This document shows positions 8,237-17,022 of a DNA stretch of 64,000 nucleotides, in pieces. The translations under genes were made by a program, and so were the position numbers. Source of the DNA: Massilia oculi (lineage in GTDB: Bacteria > Pseudomonadota > Gammaproteobacteria > Burkholderiales > Burkholderiaceae_D); the NCBI RefSeq assembly GCF_003143515.1, contig NZ_CP029343.1, positions 2,108,001 through 2,172,000 of the forward strand, written 5' to 3'. The notes beneath the pieces were generated by a model that saw nothing but the letters and a program-made list of their open reading frames with translations, searched no databases and was not told the origin of the DNA. The stretch's first letter is position 1, and the number at the start of each line of letters is the position of its first letter.

Positions 8237-8968
8237 ATGATCGAAGTCCACGATGTACGCAAGCAGTTCGGCGCCGTCCAGGCGCTGGGCGGCGTTTCCT
8301 TCACCGCGCGCGACGGCCAGATCACCGCGCTGCTGGGTCCCAATGGGGCCGGCAAGACCACCCTGCTGCGCACCCTGGTCGGGCTGCTCAGGCGCGACCA
8401 CGGCGCCATCTCGATCGGCGGCATCGACCCCGAGAAGGATCCGATGGCGGTGCGCCGCAATATCGGCTTCCTGACCGACCAGTTCGGGCTGTACGAGCGC
8501 CTCACCACGCGCGAATACCTGAACTACTTCGGCGAATTGAACGGCATGGACGGCGCCGCGCTGCGCACCCGCGTCGCCGAGGTGTCGGACCTGCTCGGGA
8601 TGGACGACATCCTCGAGCGCCAGACCAAGGGCTTCTCGCAGGGCCAGCGCATCAAGGTGGCGCTGGCGCGCACCCTGCTGCACCGCCCGCGTCACCTGCT
8701 GCTCGACGAGCCGAGCCGCGGCCTGGACGTGATGAGCACGCGCGCGCTGCGCACCGCGCTGAACGCACTGCGCGAGGATGGCTGCTGCGTGATCATGGCC
8801 ACCCACGTGATGCAGGAAGTGATCCACCTGTGCGAGGACGTGATCGTCATCGCCAAGGGCCATACCGTGGCCCAGGGCTCGCCACAAGAACTGTGCCGGC
8901 GCACCGGCATCGCCGACCTGGAAGACGCGTTCGTCAGCCTGGTGGGCACCGAGGAAGGTATCGCATGA
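8237..8968 (+). CDS. ABC transporter ATP-binding protein, NatA-like
   Basis: The product has 243 residues with a single ATPase domain: Walker A GPNGAGKTT, signature FSQGQR in place of LSGGQ, Walker B LLLDEPSRGLD and switch His in ATHVMQE. It resembles the NatA subunit of sodium- or drug-exporting ABC-2 systems. Its stop overlaps the ATG of the permease gene by four bases (ATGA), which indicates translational coupling. The exported substrate cannot be told from sequence. Confidence 0.87.
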   Translation: MIEVHDVRKQFGAVQALGGVSFTARDGQITALLGPNGAGKTTLLRTLVGLLRRDHGAISIGGIDPEKDPMAVRRNIGFLTDQFGLYERLTTREYLNYFGELNGMDGAALRTRVAEVSDLLGMDDILERQTKGFSQGQRIKVALARTLLHRPRHLLLDEPSRGLDVMSTRALRTALNALREDGCCVIMATHVMQEVIHLCEDVIVIAKGHTVAQGSPQELCRRTGIADLEDAFVSLVGTEEGIA

Positions 8969-10149
8969 AGTCCAAACTCAAGGTCGTATTCCTGAAAGAG
9001 CTGCGCGAGACGCTGCGCGACCGGCGCACCTTCGGCTTCCTGCTGCTGGCGGTGCTGTTCTATCCGGCGATCCTCGGCGTCACGCTGCACCAATTGATCG
9101 ACAAGAGCACCCGCACCGAACGCGAAGGCATCCACCTGACCGTGATCGGCGGGGCCAAGGCCCCGACCCTGATCGCCCAGCTGCGCGAGCGCAGCGTGAC
9201 GATCAACGAATCCGGGCCCATGAGCGAGGAAGCGATCGGCGAGCTCCTGCATGGCAAGAAGATCGCGGCCGTGCTGCGCCTGTCGGACGACTTCGTCGAC
9301 AACTACCAGTCGATGCGCCCGGCGCGCATCGAGCTGTGGTTCGACTCGTCGGCCGAGAGCGGCCAGCAGCGGCGCGAGCTCGAAGAGATCCTGCAGGCCT
9401 ACGGCAGCAACATCGCCAGCGCGCGCCTGCTGGCGCACGGCGTGTCGCCGGCCACGCTGGCGCCGATCCAGCTGCAACGCTACGACACCGGCACCAATGC
9501 CTCGCGCTCGGCCATGGTCATCGGCGGCTTGATCGGCTTCCTGTTCTTCCCGGCCTTCCTCCTGAACATGTCGTCGGCAGTCGACAGCACCGCCGGCGAA
9601 CGCGAACGGCGCTCGCTGGAAGTGCTGATGGCGCAACCGGCGCACAGCTGGGAGCTGGTGGGCGGCAAGTGGCTTGCCTCCAGCGTGCTGGCCCTGCTGG
9701 GCGTGACCGTGGTGCTGATGCTGGGCCACGCGATCCTGCGCTGGCTGCCGCTGGAAGAAATCGGCATGTCGTGGAATCTCGGCTGGGGCGAGCTGCTGCT
9801 GGTCTGCCTGGCGACGATGCCGCTGGCGCTATTGTCCTCGGCCCTGTACGTCGCCATGGCGATGAACGCCAGGACGTTCAAGGAAGCCCAGACCACGGTC
9901 AGCCTGGTGATGATCCTGCCGCTGCTGCCCGGCTTCGTGGTCTCGTTCATGGAACTCAAGACGGCGCAGTGGATGTACCTGATGCCGATGCTGTCGAACC
10001 AGACCCTGATCAAGGAATTGGCCAAGAGCGGCGACATCGGCTTCGCGCCGTTCGCGCTGACCTTCCTCTGTTCGCTGGTCCCGGCGCTCCTGATCGTCGC
10101 CTTCGCCAGCTGGCGCATGAAGAGCGAGAAGTACGTGTTGGGGGTCTGA
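8965..10149 (+). CDS. ABC-2 type permease, NatB-like
   Basis: The product has 394 residues. A first membrane segment near residues 22-42 is followed by a large extracytoplasmic domain (about residues 45-175) and then a block of further hydrophobic segments to the C-terminus, the layout of NatB/YhaP-type ABC-2 permeases. It contains the SAVDSTAGERERRSLEVLMAQP block typical of this family. It pairs with the preceding ATPase. Its stop codon lies in a 14-bp tandem repeat (10141-10190). Confidence 0.85.
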   Translation: MKSKLKVVFLKELRETLRDRRTFGFLLLAVLFYPAILGVTLHQLIDKSTRTEREGIHLTVIGGAKAPTLIAQLRERSVTINESGPMSEEAIGELLHGKKIAAVLRLSDDFVDNYQSMRPARIELWFDSSAESGQQRRELEEILQAYGSNIASARLLAHGVSPATLAPIQLQRYDTGTNASRSAMVIGGLIGFLFFPAFLLNMSSAVDSTAGERERRSLEVLMAQPAHSWELVGGKWLASSVLALLGVTVVLMLGHAILRWLPLEEIGMSWNLGWGELLLVCLATMPLALLSSALYVAMAMNARTFKEAQTTVSLVMILPLLPGFVVSFMELKTAQWMYLMPMLSNQTLIKELAKSGDIGFAPFALTFLCSLVPALLIVAFASWRMKSEKYVLGV

Positions 10150-10190
10150 TGCGGGGTGTCTGATGCGGGGTGTCTGATGCGGGGCGTATG
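10141..10190. repeat. 14-bp tandem repeat across the natB-like stop codon
   Basis: Two exact copies of GCGGGGTGTCTGAT (10151-10164 and 10165-10178) are flanked by partial copies. Each copy repeats the sequence context of the stop codon TGA at 10147-10149. Confidence 0.8.
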
Positions 10191-10276
10191 GGAAACGGCG
10201 GCCGCCTTGCACGCAAGGGCGGCGGCTGCCGTACAATCGACTCCCTTATCGACGCATCAGCAACACGGAGAATCGC

Positions 10277-10699
10277 ATGGAAGTGAAAGTCAGCTGGAAC
10301 GGCCCGTCGGGCATGAGTTTCCGGGCCGAGACCGGCAGCGGCCACATGGTGACCATGGACGGCGCGCCGGACGGCGGCGGCCATAACCTGGCGCCGCGCC
10401 CGATGGAGATGGTCCTGGTGGGCACCGGCGGCTGCACCGCCTACGACGTGGTCCTGATCCTCAAGCGCAGCCGCGAGGACGTGCGCGGCTGCGACGTGAC
10501 GCTGCAGGCCGAACGCGCCGACACCGACCCCAAGGTGTTCACCAAGATCAACTTCCACTTCACGGTGACCGGCCACGCGCTCAAGCCGGCGGCGGTGGAA
10601 CGTGCGGTCAAGCTGTCGCACGAAAAATACTGCTCGGCGTCGATCATGCTGGCCAAGACGGCCGAGATCACGCATTCGTTCGAGATCGTCGAGGTCTGA
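10277..10699 (+). CDS. OsmC family peroxiredoxin-like protein
   Basis: The product has 140 residues. OsmC/Ohr proteins reduce hydroperoxides with two cysteines; here they are C53 in GTGGCTAYD and C119 in EKYCSAS. The subfamily is closer to YhfA-type OsmC than to Ohr. A gene start at 10277 is preceded by ACGGAGAATCGC. It is separated from the natB-like gene by 127 bases containing the tandem repeat and probably its own promoter. Confidence 0.87.
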   Translation: MEVKVSWNGPSGMSFRAETGSGHMVTMDGAPDGGGHNLAPRPMEMVLVGTGGCTAYDVVLILKRSREDVRGCDVTLQAERADTDPKVFTKINFHFTVTGHALKPAAVERAVKLSHEKYCSASIMLAKTAEITHSFEIVEV

Positions 10700-10751
10700 T
10701 ACGGCTCGCGCGATTGTCGGCGCAACCGACATCGTTGGCGTCTGCACCTCA

Positions 10752-10770
10752 CTCCCGCGAAGGCGGGAAT
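10752..10770. repeat. Short REP-like hairpin between OsmC gene and coq7
   Basis: TCCCGC-GAAG-GCGGGA (10753-10768) followed by ATGAC resembles the short GC-rich dyads common between genes in betaproteobacteria. The two genes are convergent, so it may also stop transcription, but no T-run follows. Confidence 0.4.
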
Positions 10771-10804
10771 GACGTTGACAAGTTGCGTGTCGTATAGCGG
10801 CGGA

Positions 10805-11449
10805 TCAGATCCGGTAAGCAGTGGTGGTCATCACCTTCGCCATCGCCCGCATCGCCATCTTGACCGGCACGGGCAGCGAGGCCGCGCCCGCGGCCTGCGC
10901 CGCATCGGCGTGCGCGATCTCGTCGATGCGCATCTGGTCGACGATGGCGCGCGACTTGGCGTCCTGCGCCGGCAGCAGCTCGAGGTGGCTGTTCAGGTGC
11001 GCCTCGACCTGGCGCTCGGTCTCGACCACGAAGCCCAGGCTCACCGGATCGCCGATCCGGGCCGCCACGCTGCCCATCACGTAGGCGCCCGCATACCACA
11101 GGGGATTCAATACGCTCGGTTGCGATCCGAGCTCGGTCAGGCGCTGCGCGCACCAGGCCAGATGGTCTTCTTCCTCGCGCGCGGCGTGCTCGAACTGCGT
11201 CCGCACCTCTTGCGTATGGGCGAAGTTGGCCTGCGAATCGTAGAGCGCCTGCGCGCAGACCTCGCCCACGTGGTTCACCCGCATCAGGCCCGCGCTATGG
11301 CGGCGCTCGGCGTCGCTCAATTCGCCGTCGATGGCGTGCGCGCCCGGGTTCGGGCGCGACATCGCCGCCACGCCGCCGACGACGCGCAAGGCCTTGTCGA
11401 CGCCGACGATCAGTTGGTCCAGGGGGCTGATGAAACGGTTCGCAATCAT
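10805..11449 (-). CDS. coq7: 2-polyprenyl-3-methyl-6-methoxy-1,4-benzoquinone monooxygenase (demethoxyubiquinone hydroxylase)
   Basis: It is a ferritin-like di-iron enzyme that makes the penultimate hydroxylation in ubiquinone synthesis. The product has 214 residues. Iron-site motifs are visible: E in [31 protein letters not shown] and RIDEIAHAD. The start at 11449 begins [14 protein letters not shown], as in homologs; a 35-codon basic extension upstream is not supported. It is a peripheral membrane protein by family knowledge. Confidence 0.9.
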   Translation of the reverse strand: MIANRFISPLDQLIVGVDKALRVVGGVAAMSRPNPGAHAIDGELSDAERRHSAGLMRVNHVGEVCAQALYDSQANFAHTQEVRTQFEHAAREEEDHLAWCAQRLTELGSQPSVLNPLWYAGAYVMGSVAARIGDPVSLGFVVETERQVEAHLNSHLELLPAQDAKSRAIVDQMRIDEIAHADAAQAAGAASLPVPVKMAMRAMAKVMTTTAYRI

Positions 11450-11483
11450 GGTGTGCTCGATGTTCTGGTCGCTGAAGCGCCCA

Positions 11484-11960
11484 TTATATGCCTTCGGCAT
11501 GCGGCCCAGAGCCCGCCTCTGCCTTCGGCGCCGCTTGTTCTTCACCCTGTTCATGTTTCTTGCGCGCGATCCAGGCCGCCAGCGGACCTTCCGGCTCCAG
11601 TCCCGAAATGTTCTTGGCCACGCCCAGGTTCAGCTCCAGCAGGAACGGCACCGACACCAGCGGCACGCCCGGGCAATGGCGCTTGAAGGCGTCCAGGAAG
11701 CGCGCCGACTCCACCGTCGGCATCACCTTCGCGCCGCTCATGAACTGCAGTACGCTGGTGATGGTGTGGCCCTTGCCCAGCGTATGGTAGATGAAGCGGT
11801 TGAACTCGCGGTCGACCGTCTTGAAGTCGATCGCCTCCTTGGTCATCAGGCCGGCCAGGTAGACTAGGCCCAGCGCGACGCGGAACCAGTCGGTGGATTC
11901 GGCCCGGCTGCGCGCTTCGCGCATCAGGATCAAGAGCTTTTCTTGGGTGATGGAGTCCAT
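11484..11960 (-). CDS. Conserved hypothetical protein (158 residues)
   Basis: I do not recognise a family. The product starts [17 protein letters not shown], has a mildly hydrophobic stretch around residues 27-40 and ends in a charged, Ala/Lys/Glu-rich tail. Base composition and codon use match the neighbours. It lies 34 bases upstream of coq7 on the same strand, so it may be cotranscribed with it. No signal peptide and no catalytic motif are visible. Confidence 0.6.
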   Translation of the reverse strand: MDSITQEKLLILMREARSRAESTDWFRVALGLVYLAGLMTKEAIDFKTVDREFNRFIYHTLGKGHTITSVLQFMSGAKVMPTVESARFLDAFKRHCPGVPLVSVPFLLELNLGVAKNISGLEPEGPLAAWIARKKHEQGEEQAAPKAEAGSGPHAEGI

Positions 11961-12194
11961 GCGTCCATTATCCACGCTTTGACCCGGCTTGCGCCGCATG
12001 CCCGCCCTCCATTGCAAGAAATTTATCAACAGAAAACCATCATGCGTTCTGTCACCGGATAATGCGGTCTGGGTGCCTGTTTGGACCGTGTGTCGCACCG
12101 GGTCCGCCGCAGCGGTGCCGATTGAATACAATGCCAGTGTGAAAAAGTGTTTGACCCTGCGTAAAGACGCGCAGGGCTGCAGCCAGGAGTCGTC

Positions 12195-13088
12195 ATGCAA
12201 CTGAAAATCCGCAATTTGTCCAAGACCTACGCCAATGGCGTGGTCGCGCTGGACCGTGTCACGCTCAATATCCCGGCCGGGATGTTCGGGCTGCTCGGCC
12301 CCAACGGCGCGGGCAAGTCGACCCTGATGCGGATCCTGGCGACCCTGCAGGAATGCGATTCCGGTTCGGTATTCCTGGACGATATCGACGTGCTCGACGA
12401 AAAGGACGCGGTACGCCGCATGCTGGGCTACCTGCCGCAGGATTTCGGCGTCTATCCGAAAGTGACCGCTTACGAACTTCTGGACCACTTCGCCCAGCTC
12501 AAAGGCCTGTCGCACAAGGCGCGCCGGCGCGAGGTGGTCGATGGCCTGTTGCAGCAGACGAATCTGTGGGAAGTGCGCGACCAGCGCCTGGGCACCTTCT
12601 CGGGCGGCATGCGCCAGCGCTTCGGCATCGCCCAGGCCCTGCTGGGCGACCCGCGCCTGATCATCGTCGACGAACCCACCGCCGGCCTCGATCCGCAGGA
12701 GCGGGTGCGCTTCCACAACCTGCTGTCCGACATCGGCGAAGAGCGCACCGTGCTGCTGTCGACCCACATCGTGTCCGACGTGGCCGACCTGTGCGCCAAT
12801 ATGGCGATCATCAACAAGGGCCAGGTGCTGCTGTGCGGCGAGCCGCAAGACCTGATCTACGGGATCGAGGACTTCATCTGGGCCCGTTTCGTCACCAAGG
12901 CCGATCTGCCGGCTTACCAAGCGCGCTACAGCGTGATCTCGACCCGCCTGCTCAGCGGCCGCACCCTGATCCATGTGTATTCCGAGGACGACCCGGGCGA
13001 CGGCTTCGAGCCGGCGCGCGCCAGCCTGGAAGACGTGTATTTCGCCACCATCGCCGGCCGCCACAACCCGGCCGCGGGGAACTGCTGA
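12195..13088 (+). CDS. ABC transporter ATP-binding protein (partner of fused permease)
   Basis: The product has 297 residues: Walker [10 protein letters not shown], signature FSGGMRQR, Walker [13 protein letters not shown] and switch His in STHIVSD. About 80 residues follow the ATPase domain, as in many ABC-2 exporters (CcmA class). CAGGAG lies upstream of ATG 12195. The very large permease/M1-like gene begins 3 bases after its stop, so the two gene products almost certainly form one transporter. Confidence 0.9.
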   Translation: MQLKIRNLSKTYANGVVALDRVTLNIPAGMFGLLGPNGAGKSTLMRILATLQECDSGSVFLDDIDVLDEKDAVRRMLGYLPQDFGVYPKVTAYELLDHFAQLKGLSHKARRREVVDGLLQQTNLWEVRDQRLGTFSGGMRQRFGIAQALLGDPRLIIVDEPTAGLDPQERVRFHNLLSDIGEERTVLLSTHIVSDVADLCANMAIINKGQVLLCGEPQDLIYGIEDFIWARFVTKADLPAYQARYSVISTRLLSGRTLIHVYSEDDPGDGFEPARASLEDVYFATIAGRHNPAAGNC

Positions 13089-13090
13089 CC

Positions 13091-16000
13091 GTGCGCGCCC
13101 TGTTCGTCATCGCCCGCTTCGAAGCGGGCCAGCGCCTGCGGCGGCTCTCGACCTGGGTCTATTTTGCCGTCTTCGTGGCGCTCGCCATGACCTGGATGGC
13201 CGCCTCGGGCGGCGCGTTCCGCGACCTGATCGTCACCTTCGGCAGCCGGACCCTGATCGACGCGCCGCGCCAGATCGCGATCGCGGCGGCGCTGCTGGGC
13301 AGCCTGGGCACGGTGGTCACCGCGGCGCTGATGGGGCGCGCGGTGCAGCAGGACTTCGAGCACGAGATGCACCACTTCTTCTTCAGCGCGCCGCTCAGCA
13401 AGGCCGACTACGTGTTCGGCCGCTTCCTCGGCGCGTTCGCGACCCTGGCGGTGATCTTTTCCGGCATCCTGGTCGGGCTGTGGCTCGGCACCTTCATTCC
13501 CGGCATCGCGCCCGACCGCCTGGGCGGATCGACGCCTTCGGCGTGGATCAAGCCCTACCTGTTCACGCTGCTGCCCAACCTGTTCATCTTCGGCGCGATC
13601 TTTTTCGTGCTCGCCGCGCTGACCCGGCGCATGCTGCCGGTCTACGTGGCCGCCGTGGTCATGACCATCGGCTATACCGTCGCGCCGTCGCTGGCGCGCG
13701 ACCTCGACTTCAAGACCCTGGCCGCCCTGATCGACCCGTTCGGCACCACCGCCCTGTTCCTGCTGACCGAGTACTGGCCGCTGGCCGAGCGCAACCTCAA
13801 TCCGATCGACCTGCAGGACGTCTACCTGGTCAACCGCCTGCTGTGGTGCGGCTTCGCGCTGCTGGCGCTGCTGCTCGGCTACTGGCGCTTCCACTTCATC
13901 GGCGAGGTCGACGCGCAGGCGCGCGCGCGCGGCCGCGGCCAGGCCCAGTCCGACCTGCCGATCGACTTGTCGCAAGCCGCGCGCGACACCACCGCGCAAC
14001 CCGATTTCGCGGCGCGCAGCCTGGCGCTGTTGCTGCTCAAGTCGGCGCGCGGCGAGCTGCGCGAGATCACGCGCAACGTCTACTTCGCGGCGCTGGCCAC
14101 CGCCGGCGTGCTGGCCCTGATCGCCGGCGGGATCGACCTCGACGCCATCTACGGCACCGCCACCTATCCGGCGACGTATATGGTGCTGGAGCTGATCCGC
14201 GCGGTGTTCGGCCTGTTCGTGCTGACCACCACGATCTACTACGCCGGTGAACTGGTCTGGCGCGAACGCGAGGCGCGCGTGGCCCAGATGTTCGACGCGC
14301 TGCCGGTGCCGAGCTGGCTGCCGCTGGCCGGCAAGACCCTGGCCCTGGTCGGCCTGCAGGCGTTGCTGCTGCTGCTGGCCATGGTCACCGGCATGCTGAT
14401 CCAGCTGTTCAAGGGCTACTTCCAGCTCGAGCCGGGACTGTACCTGCATGCGCTGTTCACCATGCTGCTGCCCAGCTACGCGCTGGTCGCGGTGCTGGCG
14501 ATCGTGGCGCAAGTCGTCGTCAACCAGAAATACTGGGCCAACTTCCTGATGGTCGCCTGGGTCGTGGCCGAGATCCTGCTGAGCGGCGCCGGCCAGAACC
14601 ATCCGCTGCTGCTGTACGGAGTCCCTCCCGACATGACGTATTCGCCGATGAGCGGCTTCGGCCACCACCTGTTGCGCGACCGCCTGTACCTGCTGTACTG
14701 GAGCGGCGCGGCGCTGATGCTGCTGGCGCTGGCGCGCGCGCTGTGGCCGCGCGGCGTCGACGACGCCTGGCGCGAGCGCCTGCGCCTGGCGCGCCGCAAC
14801 CTGACGCCAAAGGTGCTGACCTGCTTCGGCGTCGGGCTGGCCGTGTTTGCGGGCGTCGGCGGCTTCCTGGCCTGGGAACTCTCGAGCGGCGGCTACCTGA
14901 CGCCCTGGCGCAGCGAGCTGCTGCGCGCCGAATACGAGAAGCGCTACCACGGCTTCGCCCGGCTGCCGCAGCCGCGTATCGTCGACGTCAGGCTCGATGC
15001 CGCCATCCATCCGGAGCAACGCGCCCTGCACGTCAAGGGCAGCTACCAGCTCGAGAACCGCAGCGGCGCGCCGATCCGCGACCTGGTGCTGTACCAGCAG
15101 CGCGGCGCGCGCCTGACGCCGAGCTTCGGCCAGCCGGCGACAACGGTCGCGCTCGACCCGGACCACGGTTTCTACCACTATCGCCTGGCCACCCCGCTGG
15201 CGCCGGGCGCGCGACTGGACTTCGATTTCGAGCTCGACTACGCTCCACGCGGCCCGCTGGGGCTGGGCAGCGACACCCCGGTGGCTGCCAACGGCACCTT
15301 CTTCACCAACGAAGTCATGCCGCGCATCGGCTATCAACCCTCGGTCGAACTGAGCGACGCACGCGACCGGCGCCGCCACGGCCTGGCCGCGCGCGCGCCC
15401 ATGCCGGCGCGCGACGACCCGGCCGGCCGCGCCAGGCACCGCATCGGCGTGGACGCGGACTGGATCGGCTTCGACGCCACCGTCAGCACGAGCGCGGACC
15501 AGGTAGCGATCGCGCCCGGCACCCTGGTGCGAGAATGGAACGAAGGCGGACGGCGCCACTTCCGCTACAAGATGGACCGCCCGATGCTGAACGCCTATGC
15601 CTTCCAGTCGGCACGCTACGAGGTGCGCCACGACCGTTGGCAGGACGTGACGATCGACGTCTATTACCAGCCGGGGCACGACGTCAACGTCGAGCGCCTG
15701 ATCCGCGGCGCCCAGGCCGGCCTGGACTACGGCGCCCGCCATTTCGGCCGCTATCCGCTGCGCGAGCTGCGCATCGCCGAATTCCCGCGCACCGTCCGCG
15801 CCACGCAAGCCTTCCCGGGCCTGATTCCCTTGTCGGAAAGCGCCGCCTTCATCGCGCGTGTCGATCCCGGCTCGCCCAAGGACCTCGACTACCCGTTCTA
15901 CGTCAGCGCCCGCGAGACCGCGCGCCAGTGGTGGGGCCAGCAACTGGTCGGCGCCGACACGCGTGGCGCCACCGTGCTGACCGAGAGCCTGGCCGAGTAC

Positions 16001-16678
16001 ACGGCGCTGATGGTCATGAAGCGCACCTACGGTGCGGACAAGATGCGGCGCTTCCTGCGTTATGAGCAGGAAGCCTACCTGGTGGGCCGCGCCCAGGAAC
16101 AGGAAAAGGAACTGCCGCTGGCGCACAACGAGAACCAGCGCTACATCCACCAGCGCAAGGGCGGCCTGGCGCTGTACCTGTTGCAGGACATGCTGGGCGC
16201 GGACGTGGTCGATGGCGTGCTGCGCGGCCTGCTGCGGCAGTACGCCTATCGCGGCGCGCCCTATCCTACCGCCTCCAGCCTGGTCGATGGCTTGCGCGCG
16301 GTGACGCCGAAGGACAAGGCCTACCTGATCGACGACCTGTTCGAGTCGATCGTGTTCTACGAGAACCGCGCCGCCGGCGCCGTCGCACGCCGGCGCCCGG
16401 ACGGCAAGGTCGAGGTCACGATCGATGCCCACGCCGGCAAGCTGAAGATGACGGACGGGGGCGAGGAACAGCCGATGCCGCTGAACGACTACATCGAATT
16501 CGGCGTGGATGATCGCAATGGCAACCCTCTGGTGCGCGAACGGCGGCTGGTGACCCAGGCCGCGCAGCAACTGACCCTGGTGGTCGATGGCGTACCGGGC
16601 CGCGCCGGCATCGATCCTGACAACAAATTGATCGATCGCAAACCGAATGACAATATGCTGCCAGTCGACAATCAATAA
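13091..16678 (+). CDS. ABC-2 permease fused to an M1 aminopeptidase-like domain (zinc motif degenerate)
   Basis: The product has 1195 residues. Residues 1 to about 600 contain two sets of hydrophobic segments like ABC-2 permeases, with cytoplasmic stretches such as [13 protein letters not shown]. From about 620 onward it resembles M1 family aminopeptidases, as in the known permease/M1 fusion family. The expected HExxH zinc motif reads R941-E-T-A-R945 before QWWG; both His are Arg (codons CGC), while the distal Glu of TESLAEY (E965) is kept. The domain is therefore predicted inactive as a zinc peptidase and may serve binding or assembly. GTG 13091 is taken as start because the ATPase gene ends 3 bases before and the first membrane segment follows directly. 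Confidence 0.85.
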   Translation: MRALFVIARFEAGQRLRRLSTWVYFAVFVALAMTWMAASGGAFRDLIVTFGSRTLIDAPRQIAIAAALLGSLGTVVTAALMGRAVQQDFEHEMHHFFFSAPLSKADYVFGRFLGAFATLAVIFSGILVGLWLGTFIPGIAPDRLGGSTPSAWIKPYLFTLLPNLFIFGAIFFVLAALTRRMLPVYVAAVVMTIGYTVAPSLARDLDFKTLAALIDPFGTTALFLLTEYWPLAERNLNPIDLQDVYLVNRLLWCGFALLALLLGYWRFHFIGEVDAQARARGRGQAQSDLPIDLSQAARDTTAQPDFAARSLALLLLKSARGELREITRNVYFAALATAGVLALIAGGIDLDAIYGTATYPATYMVLELIRAVFGLFVLTTTIYYAGELVWREREARVAQMFDALPVPSWLPLAGKTLALVGLQALLLLLAMVTGMLIQLFKGYFQLEPGLYLHALFTMLLPSYALVAVLAIVAQVVVNQKYWANFLMVAWVVAEILLSGAGQNHPLLLYGVPPDMTYSPMSGFGHHLLRDRLYLLYWSGAALMLLALARALWPRGVDDAWRERLRLARRNLTPKVLTCFGVGLAVFAGVGGFLAWELSSGGYLTPWRSELLRAEYEKRYHGFARLPQPRIVDVRLDAAIHPEQRALHVKGSYQLENRSGAPIRDLVLYQQRGARLTPSFGQPATTVALDPDHGFYHYRLATPLAPGARLDFDFELDYAPRGPLGLGSDTPVAANGTFFTNEVMPRIGYQPSVELSDARDRRRHGLAARAPMPARDDPAGRARHRIGVDADWIGFDATVSTSADQVAIAPGTLVREWNEGGRRHFRYKMDRPMLNAYAFQSARYEVRHDRWQDVTIDVYYQPGHDVNVERLIRGAQAGLDYGARHFGRYPLRELRIAEFPRTVRATQAFPGLIPLSESAAFIARVDPGSPKDLDYPFYVSARETARQWWGQQLVGADTRGATVLTESLAEYTALMVMKRTYGADKMRRFLRYEQEAYLVGRAQEQEKELPLAHNENQRYIHQRKGGLALYLLQDMLGADVVDGVLRGLLRQYAYRGAPYPTASSLVDGLRAVTPKDKAYLIDDLFESIVFYENRAAGAVARRRPDGKVEVTIDAHAGKLKMTDGGEEQPMPLNDYIEFGVDDRNGNPLVRERRLVTQAAQQLTLVVDGVPGRAGIDPDNKLIDRKPNDNMLPVDNQ

Positions 16679-16693
16679 TTCTCGCGCTATGAT
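16665..16693 (+). promoter_or_regulatory. Putative promoter of the orphan antitoxin gene
   Basis: TCGACA (16665-16670), a 17-base spacer and TATGAT (16688-16693) lie 28 bases before the ATG. The -35 overlaps the last codons of the fused permease gene, so the small gene may be expressed on its own. Confidence 0.4.
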
Positions 16694-16720
16694 CGAATCA
16701 AAATTATAGGAGAGAGCGCC

Positions 16721-16927
16721 ATGTCTACTGCCGTCGCGGAAATCGCCGATCGACTCAAGCTGCTGAGCCCGGCCGAGAAACAGGAAGTCATGCAACTGCT
16801 GCTACAGGATATCGACGGCCCCGACCAGGACGCCGATGAAGCGTGGCGCAACGAAGTGGTGCGGCGCGTGAAAGCGATCCGCAATGGCGAGGCGGCAATC
16901 CTCGCGCTGAAGGAATGGCAAGAATAA
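16721..16927 (+). CDS. Addiction-module antitoxin-like protein (TIGR02574/PF09720 type), no toxin
   Basis: The product has 68 residues. It matches the short unstable-antitoxin family by LSPAEKQEVMQLLLQ followed by DEAWRNEVVRRVKAIRNGE, the helix that usually binds a RelE/ParE toxin. AGGAG lies before the ATG. In this family a toxin gene usually follows directly; here only a bidirectional terminator and the convergent topB gene follow, so it is an orphan. It could be a domesticated regulator or a leftover from a lost module. Confidence 0.7.
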   Translation: MSTAVAEIADRLKLLSPAEKQEVMQLLLQDIDGPDQDADEAWRNEVVRRVKAIRNGEAAILALKEWQE

Positions 16928-16954
16928 GCATCGCGCATAGCTGATGCTGGAATG

Positions 16955-16983
16955 AAAAAACCGCGGCGAGCCGCGGTTTTTTT
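16955..16983. terminator. Bidirectional terminator between antitoxin gene and topB
   Basis: CCGCGGC-GAG-CCGCGG flanked by a run of six A on the left and seven T on the right, so it can act for both convergent genes. Confidence 0.85.
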
Positions 16984-17022
16984 ACGTCCGGACGAGGCGG
17001 GCCAGGCCCGCCACCGATCCGC

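Noticed and set aside
12926..16795. A 1289-codon minus-strand frame opposite the ABC/M1 fusion gene
   Set aside because: It is the antisense shadow of the fusion gene; the sense frame has clear ABC-2 and M1-like features, and the antisense product is low-complexity (Gln/His/Arg/Ala).
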